A stretch of 5,725 nucleotides of DNA from the NCBI GenBank assembly GCA_026989715.1, contig JALSIU010000047.1, positions 1 to 5,725 on the forward strand, in the 5' to 3' direction. Below the pieces are notes generated by a model. That model saw only the letters and a list, made by a program, of their open reading frames with translations. It did not search any database and was not told the DNA's origin. Positions 1-4,590 of the stretch are shown piece after piece. The stretch is from Methylomonas sp. (GTDB lineage: Bacteria; Pseudomonadota; Gammaproteobacteria; Methylococcales; Methylomonadaceae). Position 1 is the stretch's first letter. Each line of letters starts with the position of its first letter. The translations under genes were made by a program, and so were the position numbers.

Positions 1-1
1 C

Positions 2-664
2 TCCATCCAACAATTTAAAAACATGCACCGCGAACAAGCCATTAGCCAAAGCCAGCACGAAAAATGGGCGGGTAAAGCGGTCAAACAGCAACGGCTGGCA
101 CTGAAAACACTCGCGGGGCAACCTTTAGACATCAACCAACAACACTATAACTTACCGCCCAGTGGCCATATCGACATCAGCCTGGAAGATTTAACCGCGA
201 TTGCACATAACTGCATCTTAATGGTCGAAAACTACCGGTGCTTTGACCAACTACAGCAAATCAACCTCAAGCTGCCGCCCGCCTACCAGCAGCCATTAGT
301 GGTTTATCGCGGTGATAATTATTATAGTGAACGTAGCGTACGCACCTTACTCGACCAATTTGCGCTACCTGTGATTGCCCTGTTCGACATTGACTTAAAA
401 AGCTTGCTATTGGCCGCTGCTTTACCAAATATAATCGGCTTAATGTGCATAGACCCTACCGAACTCAGTGCCGCCTTAGCCAATAAAGGCAATGCCGAAC
501 TCTATGCCAAACAACTGCCTAGTTGCCGCATTCCATTAAATAATAACACCGAACCTGTTATTCAATGCCTCTGGAAACTATTGCAAAACCAACAAAAAGT
601 TTGGCTACAAGAGCATGATTTAAATATGGAACACAGCTTAACATTACTCACATTTGGATGCTGA
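2..664 (+). CDS. JetD-like Toprim-fold protein, C-terminal part (5' end outside window)
   Basis: The frame is open from the left edge through the first Met at position 23, so the gene probably begins upstream and only its last ~220 residues are visible. Numbering from that Met, an acidic VEN motif (E69) follows a hydrophobic strand. About 50 residues later FDID (D122, D124) follows another strand, VIAL. An E followed by DxD is the metal-binding signature of Toprim folds, and the ENY...RGD...FDID order resembles the C-terminal domain of JetD (DUF2220) and related families; from memory DUF7281 is one such family. JetD is the nuclease subunit that acts with the JetABC condensin-like complex to cleave plasmid DNA. 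If the relation holds, the JetABC genes should lie to the left. The acidic residues look intact, so the domain could be active. The downstream gene is convergent, making this the last gene of its operon. The fold is moderately supported; the defence role is inferred. Confidence 0.6.
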   Translation, partial: SIQQFKNMHREQAISQSQHEKWAGKAVKQQRLALKTLAGQPLDINQQHYNLPPSGHIDISLEDLTAIAHNCILMVENYRCFDQLQQINLKLPPAYQQPLVVYRGDNYYSERSVRTLLDQFALPVIALFDIDLKSLLLAAALPNIIGLMCIDPTELSAALANKGNAELYAKQLPSCRIPLNNNTEPVIQCLWKLLQNQQKVWLQEHDLNMEHSLTLLTFGC

Positions 665-752
665 GTGTGTCATGCATGGCCTATCTAATTGAGATGCTCG
701 GCGAAAATGAGTGGAGTTATTGCCCTCCCATCAAGCCCTTTGCAGTGCAACA

Positions 753-1313
753 TCAACTTTTCCATTTGATATTGCAACCAATGCTCGGCACTTGCTCCTG
801 CGTAATCGGCTGACCTGCCAGCAAGGCATCTAAAGCCTGACGTAATTCATTACCGGTGACAGGTATATCATTTTTAGGCGTTGCCCCGTCTAACCTCCCC
901 CGATAAACACAAGTGCTATGCTTATCAAACACATAAAAATCAGGCGTACAAGCTGCTAAATAGGCTTTAGCAGTTTCTTGGCTCTCATCATATAAATACG
1001 CAGCAAAAGGATTACCCCACTCTTGCATCAATGCCCGCATCTTATCCGGCGCGTCTTGTGGGTAATTAACAATATCATTCGCGCTAATGGCAATAGTACT
1101 AATTCCCTTTGCCGCATATTCTGTTGCAATTGCAATCAGCTGTTCTTTAATATGAATTACATAAGGGCAATGATTACAAATAAACATAATCAGTGTACCC
1201 TGCTCTCCTTGCAAATCAGCCAGTGTTTTATGTTCCCCCGATAGCGTATCCGGCAAATTAAAATCAGGTGCGATTGTGCCTAAAGGCATCATATTAGATG
1301 GGGTTGCAGCCAT
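753..1313 (-). CDS. Thioredoxin-fold AhpC/TSA-like (peroxiredoxin-like) protein
   Basis: A 186-residue soluble protein with the AhpC/TSA/thioredoxin layout: N-terminal APDFNLPDT (15-23), a strand ending in MFICNHCPYV with C46 and C49, then a segment ending in ACTPDFYVFD (121-130) with C122 before the cis-Pro region. CNHC in place of CxxC-type CGPC, together with ACTPDF and the C-terminal PSIGCNIKW (C180), is typical of the peroxiredoxin-like group (cd02969-type) usually annotated as 'thioredoxin family protein'. The expected role is cytoplasmic thiol-disulfide or peroxide chemistry; the substrate is unknown. No signal peptide is visible. I chose the ATG at 1313 because GAGGA sits 5 bases upstream of it; a frame-compatible TTG at 1325 overlaps that ribosome site and is unlikely. 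The gene is divergent from the small membrane protein and convergent with the Toprim-like gene, so it is probably monocistronic. Confidence 0.88.
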   Translation of the reverse strand: MAATPSNMMPLGTIAPDFNLPDTLSGEHKTLADLQGEQGTLIMFICNHCPYVIHIKEQLIAIATEYAAKGISTIAISANDIVNYPQDAPDKMRALMQEWGNPFAAYLYDESQETAKAYLAACTPDFYVFDKHSTCVYRGRLDGATPKNDIPVTGNELRQALDALLAGQPITQEQVPSIGCNIKWKS

Positions 1314-1369
1314 AATAATCCTCAATAATATTTGTTAATATTAATAACCTAGTAAAAAACTCAACTTTA

Positions 1370-1384
1370 TGTGACATTGTCACT
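1370..1384. promoter_or_regulatory. Perfect dyad GTGAC-ATT-GTCAC, candidate operator
   Basis: The 13-base core at 1371-1383 has 5-base arms around ATT. With the flanking T's it reads TGTGA-N5-TCACT, close to a Crp site (TGTGA-N6-TCACA) but one base shorter. It lies between two divergent genes, 57 bases upstream of the thioredoxin-fold start and about 100 bases upstream of the small membrane protein. The adjacent Crp/Fnr-type regulator carries the R, E and R recognition residues that read TGTGA half-sites, making it a candidate binder. Binding is inferred. Confidence 0.4.
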
Positions 1385-1401
1385 GATAATAAAATCACCA
1401 T

Positions 1402-1416
1402 ACTCTAATATAGAGT
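1402..1416. promoter_or_regulatory. Perfect dyad ACTCTA-ATA-TAGAGT, candidate operator
   Basis: 6-base arms flank ATA. Its centre (1409) is 32 bases from the centre of the GTGAC dyad, about three turns of B-DNA, so proteins bound to both would face the same side. It covers the place where the -35 element of the small-gene promoter would be expected, given a -10 at 1432-1437. That suits either a repressor site or an activator replacing a poor -35. The bound protein is unknown. Confidence 0.35.
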
Positions 1417-1431
1417 CCAAGCCGTTATTGA

Positions 1432-1437
1432 TATAAC
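1432..1437 (+). promoter_or_regulatory. Candidate -10 element for the small membrane protein gene
   Basis: TATAAC matches TATAAT at five of six bases and lies 46 bases before the ATG at 1484. No good -35 occurs 16-18 bases upstream, where the ACTCTA/TAGAGT dyad sits instead, so the promoter may depend on an activator. The leader carries a weak GCGC-TCT-GCGC dyad (1449-1459) shortly before the ribosome site. Confidence 0.35.
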
Positions 1438-1483
1438 AGCTTGATACCGCGCTCTGCGCATTTCCCTACCCATAAGGTGATTT

Positions 1484-1678
1484 ATGATTGATTTTTTCCT
1501 CAATATTTTTTCCACTATGTTTCAAATGAATATGCGTGACCATCACGATATGCCTTTTGCTATGCCACTGATGATGGCCTGTTTAGTAGGCGGCCTGGTC
1601 GGCTTCGTGATTGTTAAATACGTTGTCAAAGAACAACGAGCTGATGCAATACAAACAAAAGCTAACTCAACACATTAA
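1484..1678 (+). CDS. Small Met/His-rich single-span membrane protein
   Basis: I do not recognise this 64-residue protein. AAGGTGA (1474-1480) precedes the ATG by 3 bases, a usable though tight ribosome site. Residues 1-13 are hydrophobic and aromatic. Residues 12-31 hold M12, M15, M17, H20, H21, M23, M27, M30 and M31, with C33 following. Residues 26-48 form one membrane span with GGLVG in the middle. K45, K49 and R52 follow on the C-terminal side, so by the positive-inside rule the tail is cytoplasmic and the Met/His part faces the periplasm. That composition resembles copper- or silver-binding Met/His stretches, but metal binding is inferred. Its stop codon overlaps the stop of the convergent Crp/Fnr regulator, and the two dyads upstream suggest control by a nearby regulator. 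The clear ribosome site and membrane-like composition argue for a real gene. Confidence 0.65.
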   Translation: MIDFFLNIFSTMFQMNMRDHHDMPFAMPLMMACLVGGLVGFVIVKYVVKEQRADAIQTKANSTH

Positions 1679-2349
1679 TATTTTGTCGCCAATTGATGCA
1701 AACCGTCAATATTTAATAAGGTGATGTTGCCTCTTTGTAAAGCAACCCACCCATAAACCTCAAAACGTTTCAAATGCCGCGAAACCACTTCACGAGCTGA
1801 GCCTAATTGAGTGGCCAGCTCTTGATGGGTCAGCGTAATCACAGCGCGCTCTTCTGCCAACAATGCTTTCGCTAAGCGTGTATCAATCGCCGTAAAAGTA
1901 ACATCCTCCAATAAGGCAATCACTCCTGATAATCGCGCCGAAAAATTCTTAAAAACAAATTCGCGAAAAAAAGCCGATTGCTCCATGCAACGATAAAAAG
2001 CATGCGCCGATACGGAAAATGCCAACACCTTACTTTCTGTTACGCCCTCAGCAGGGTAATGGTCACCACTCAGTAAACAAGAAGTCGTTAACACGCAAGA
2101 TTGCCCCGATTGCACACGATAAAGTAGCATTTCACGACCGCTTTCAGAAATAATTTGCGCTTTAACACTGCCTTCCAGCACTAATAAATATTGCTCACAA
2201 ACCGCCCCAGGGTAAAAAATTTGCTGCCCTGTGGGTAATTCGACCAATTTTGCTGAAGCCATCAAACTATTCAACCCAGCTTCAGCCACTTGCACCATAC
2301 TAGGAAAATGCTTCTCCCATAATTGTAAATTTATTGTCTCCACAAACAA
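1675..2349 (-). CDS. Crp/Fnr-family transcriptional regulator with paired cysteines
   Basis: About 224 residues with an N-terminal cupin-like cNMP-binding-fold domain (roughly 20-120), a dimerisation helix (about 125-150) and a C-terminal winged helix-turn-helix (about 165-215). The recognition helix contains R186, E187, S190 and R191, equivalent to the REx3R set with which Crp reads TGTGA. The sensor lacks the cAMP pocket of Crp: where FGELx8RS should be, it reads GQSCVLTTSCLL...YPAEG, with C85 and C91. The N-terminal Fe-S cysteine cluster of Fnr is also absent. The SCVLTT-CLL-YPAE pattern marks a recurrent proteobacterial subgroup of unknown ligand; redox or sulfur sensing through C85/C91 is inferred. 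The start is uncertain: TTG at 2349 and GTG at 2343 both fit the family length, and both lie inside the end of dnaQ, implying co-transcription and possibly translational coupling. Confidence 0.85.
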   Translation of the reverse strand: MFVETINLQLWEKHFPSMVQVAEAGLNSLMASAKLVELPTGQQIFYPGAVCEQYLLVLEGSVKAQIISESGREMLLYRVQSGQSCVLTTSCLLSGDHYPAEGVTESKVLAFSVSAHAFYRCMEQSAFFREFVFKNFSARLSGVIALLEDVTFTAIDTRLAKALLAEERAVITLTHQELATQLGSAREVVSRHLKRFEVYGWVALQRGNITLLNIDGLHQLATKY

Positions 2350-3044
2350 GCACCACTCGATTTTTCCAGCATGGCCAAGGTTTTTTCATGCGCTTCCAAC
2401 TCGCTATCAGAGCATTGAATAATTTTTAATGCCGCTCTATCACTGCTTATTTTTGCCTCCCCTACCGAAACCACCTCAACACTCATATCCTCATCTTCCA
2501 GTAATGACAGCTGTTCGCCGGTCATTAACAAATAGACTTCAGATAAAATTTCGGCATCCAACAATGCACCGTGTAAATCACGGTGACTATTATCTATGCC
2601 ATAACGCTTACATAAGGCATCTAAGCTATTGCGTTGCCCAGGGTGTTTTTTACGCGCATACACCAAGCTATCAAAAACGGTACAGATATCCGTTGTACGT
2701 TTACCCGCAGGTTTGAGTAACGCAAACTCATGATCCATAAACCCCACATCAAAAGGCGCGTTATGAATCACCAGTTCCGCTCCTTGAATAAAATCAATAA
2801 AATCTTGTGCAATTTCACTAAATAAGGGCTTATCTTGCAAAAATTCATTGCTAATGCCATGCACTTCAACCGCACCTTCATCAACGGGTCGCTCGGGGTT
2901 AATATACATATGAAATTGACGATCCGTTAAGCGGCGATTAACCAGTTCCACACACCCGATTTCAATAATACGATGCCCTTCTTTCGGATTTAGCCCTGTG
3001 GTTTCCGTATCTAAAACAACTTGTCGTATCGCTTTTCTCTGCAT
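2331..3044 (-). CDS. dnaQ: DNA polymerase III epsilon subunit (3'-5' proofreading exonuclease)
   Basis: This 237-residue protein aligns along its length with E. coli DnaQ (243 residues). It removes mismatched 3' ends within the Pol III core, bound to the alpha polymerase. The DEDDh exonuclease residues are all present: D12 and E14 in LDTETTG, D99 in HNAPFDVGFMD, H158 and D163 in LHGALLDAE. A sliding-clamp motif, QLSLL (178-182), stands where E. coli has QTSMAF and is closer to the consensus QLSLF type. The C-terminal tail ends in CLWRQ like the alpha-binding tail of E. coli (CLWRA). ATG at 3044 follows AAGGGGA with 5 bases between. The usual partner rnhA is not upstream: more than 400 bases of non-coding DNA separate dnaQ from a divergent gene. 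Downstream, its end overlaps the start of the Crp/Fnr regulator. Confidence 0.97.
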   Translation of the reverse strand: MQRKAIRQVVLDTETTGLNPKEGHRIIEIGCVELVNRRLTDRQFHMYINPERPVDEGAVEVHGISNEFLQDKPLFSEIAQDFIDFIQGAELVIHNAPFDVGFMDHEFALLKPAGKRTTDICTVFDSLVYARKKHPGQRNSLDALCKRYGIDNSHRDLHGALLDAEILSEVYLLMTGEQLSLLEDEDMSVEVVSVGEAKISSDRAALKIIQCSDSELEAHEKTLAMLEKSSGACLWRQ

Positions 3045-3218
3045 AAAATCCCCTTAGGTTCAAAATTTATTTCTGTACATAACAAAAATTTAAAAGTACT
3101 GCATCACCAATTGAAATACTTTCGAATACCCTATTTTACAAGCATAAATAACAGGCAATAAAAACTCAGCAAACTAACGGCTATATTAAACGAGCATTTC
3201 CACTGGAACAAGGCAAGA

Positions 3219-3320
3219 ATGAATTGTGTAGTAGTCAAGCAATTTAACAAAAATGTAGAGCCTTTTATAATATTTTACAAATATCAGAATGTCATAAGAC
3301 ATGACGAGGCAGCAACATAA
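3219..3320 (+). CDS. Doubtful 33-residue small ORF
   Basis: ATG at 3219 is preceded by AAGG with 5 bases between. The frame reads MNCVVVKQFNKN... to a TAA at 3318-3320 and encodes 33 residues with no recognised motif. The strong promoter at 3244-3271 begins inside it, which argues against translation from that promoter, and no good promoter lies further upstream. It is most likely chance and is recorded because of the ribosome-site match. Confidence 0.15.
   Translation: MNCVVVKQFNKNVEPFIIFYKYQNVIRHDEAAT
3244..3271 (+). promoter_or_regulatory. Near-consensus sigma70 promoter for the ATP-grasp/M16 operon
   Basis: TTAACA (3244-3249, five of six matches to TTGACA) lies 16 bases before a perfect TATAAT (3266-3271). 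Transcription would start near 3278 and run rightward, leaving a leader of about 205 bases before the ATP-grasp ATG at 3485. It is the best promoter match I see in the window. An alternative is that it drives a small non-coding RNA ending before 3485. Confidence 0.5.
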
Positions 3321-3383
3321 CCTAAATACACACCTCCCTCTTAGGCTCCCCTGCGCCTTACCCCTTTAAAAGCAGTAAGCTAA

Positions 3384-3427
3384 TACTTGCCTATCCTACT
3401 CAGCTCAATTTTATGGACAAGCAAGTA
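3384..3427 (+). repeat. Inverted repeat in the presumed leader of the ATP-grasp operon
   Basis: TACTTGC (3384-3390) and GCAAGTA (3421-3427) are perfect 7-base complements separated by 30 bases. As RNA they could close a loop in the leader about 60 bases before the start codon. No T tract follows, so it is not an intrinsic terminator. A chance match is possible in AT-rich DNA. Confidence 0.3.
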
Positions 3428-3484
3428 ATAATAAACTGTTAAATACTTTTTATTGCCCATTAAACCTGTAAAATATGTGCAATT

Positions 3485-4588
3485 ATGGAAAATAAACAAA
3501 ATGGCATTAGCCCCTATACGGTGTACTTAGCGCGACGCACCTTAAAACAAATGATTCGCGCCGTAAGAAGCTTACATGCTCTAAGTGTTAACCCCGATTA
3601 CCAAGCCTCCTTATTAACAGAACTTCCTGAGACTGCCCAGATTCCCAGCCGCCATTTTTCGGTGTTAATGGGCTATGACTTTCATATTAGCGCAACGCAA
3701 CAAGTCAAATTAATCGAGGTCAATACCAATGCCGGCGGTTTATGGTTTGCGTGTCAATGCTACGCACAAAGCATGCGTCAGTTCCCACAAAAACTGGCTG
3801 ATAAACTACTGGCTACTTTTTTACAGGAGTTCCGGCTCTATCACCAAGATAGTCAAGCAATACCCAAATTAATTGCGATTGTTGACAGCAATCCCAAGAC
3901 GCAATTTCTTTACCCGGAAATGCAAATTTTTGTCCAATTATTTGCACAAGCCGGCATTCAAACCATTATTGTTGACCCAAGTGCCATTCAGTTGCAAGAC
4001 CAAGCATTGTATTATCAAAAACAACGCATTGACTTAATTTATAATCGACATTGTGATTTTTATTTGCATAGCCCAGAAATGCAAGCTATTGCAACAGCTT
4101 GGCGGCAAAAATCTGTTTGCTTAACGCCTAACCCGCGCACTTATGGCTTATTAGCCGATAAACAGCGTATGGTCAACTGGACACAATCCAATATAATACA
4201 AGATGTATTGCCTCCCAAAGAAGCACAGGCATTACAACGCGTCATCCCTAATACCTTAAATTTATCCGCCTTTCAGCAAGCGCAATTATGGTCTGAGCGT
4301 AAACAATGGGTTTTTAAACCAACAACAGGCTATGCCAGCCGAGGCGTTTATATCGGCAATAAGCTCACTAAAAGTAAATTCAATAGCTTTAATATTGACA
4401 ACACCTTAGTACAAGCCTTTATTAAACCTTCAACAATAACGACAGCCGATGATAAAAAATTTAAAACAGATTTTCGATTATTTGTTTATCAAGACACAAT
4501 ACTGGCCGTTTGCGCTAGAATTTACCAAGGACAAGTCACCAACTTACGTACCCCGCATGGCGGATTTAGCAAAATAAAATTAATATAA
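3485..4588 (+). CDS. Uncharacterised ATP-grasp ligase-like protein
   Basis: A 367-residue cytoplasmic protein with no signal peptide or membrane span. The C-terminal half carries ATP-grasp features: WVFKPTTGYASRGVYIG (275-291) with the nucleotide-contacting K278 and a Gly/Ser-rich loop, TDFRLFVY (328-335) with D329 and R331, then R345, N353 and GG (359-360) in the metal and substrate region. The N-terminal half has GYDFHIS (63-69) and LIEVNTNAGGLWF (76-88). ATP-grasp enzymes form an acyl-phosphate and join it to an amine or thiol; the substrate here cannot be named. The pattern is shared by a family I recall only as hypothetical or ATP-grasp proteins. A very distant likeness to glutathione or glutathionylspermidine synthases is possible. 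No Shine-Dalgarno precedes the ATG; TAAAAT at 3469-3474 could give a nearly leaderless transcript. An M16 lipoprotein gene follows after 2 bases. Confidence 0.75.
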   Translation: MENKQNGISPYTVYLARRTLKQMIRAVRSLHALSVNPDYQASLLTELPETAQIPSRHFSVLMGYDFHISATQQVKLIEVNTNAGGLWFACQCYAQSMRQFPQKLADKLLATFLQEFRLYHQDSQAIPKLIAIVDSNPKTQFLYPEMQIFVQLFAQAGIQTIIVDPSAIQLQDQALYYQKQRIDLIYNRHCDFYLHSPEMQAIATAWRQKSVCLTPNPRTYGLLADKQRMVNWTQSNIIQDVLPPKEAQALQRVIPNTLNLSAFQQAQLWSERKQWVFKPTTGYASRGVYIGNKLTKSKFNSFNIDNTLVQAFIKPSTITTADDKKFKTDFRLFVYQDTILAVCARIYQGQVTNLRTPHGGFSKIKLI

Positions 4589-4590
4589 TC

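Larger units (their letters stand above)
3056..3484. other. Long AT-rich divergent intergenic region
   Basis: No convincing gene or tRNA is seen in this gap between dnaQ and the ATP-grasp gene. It contains a near-consensus plus-strand sigma70 promoter (3244-3271), a dyad ATGTC-ATAA-GACAT (3289-3302), a pyrimidine-rich stretch (about 3332-3366), 7-base inverted arms TACTTGC/GCAAGTA (3384-3390 and 3421-3427), and a doubtful 33-codon ORF (3219-3320). I found no clear dnaQ promoter on the minus strand and no intrinsic terminator with a T tract. Confidence 0.6.

Noticed and set aside
665..752. Possible bidirectional terminator between the convergent Toprim-like and thioredoxin-fold genes
   Set aside because: Only the short palindrome CATGCATG is present; I found no GC-rich stem followed by a T tract.
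1023..1244. 73-codon plus-strand ORF
   Set aside because: It lies wholly within the thioredoxin-fold gene on the opposite strand and has no family features.
1427..1445. Fnr-type site, because TTGAT occurs twice
   Set aside because: The two TTGAT copies are direct repeats, not the inverted TTGAT-N4-ATCAA arrangement.
2429..2716. 95-codon plus-strand ORF
   Set aside because: It is antisense to dnaQ, rich in Pro, Tyr and His, and has no ribosome site or motif.
3332..3366. G-rich minus strand resembling a G-quadruplex
   Set aside because: Only three runs of three or more G's are present, separated by long loops; a canonical quadruplex needs four.
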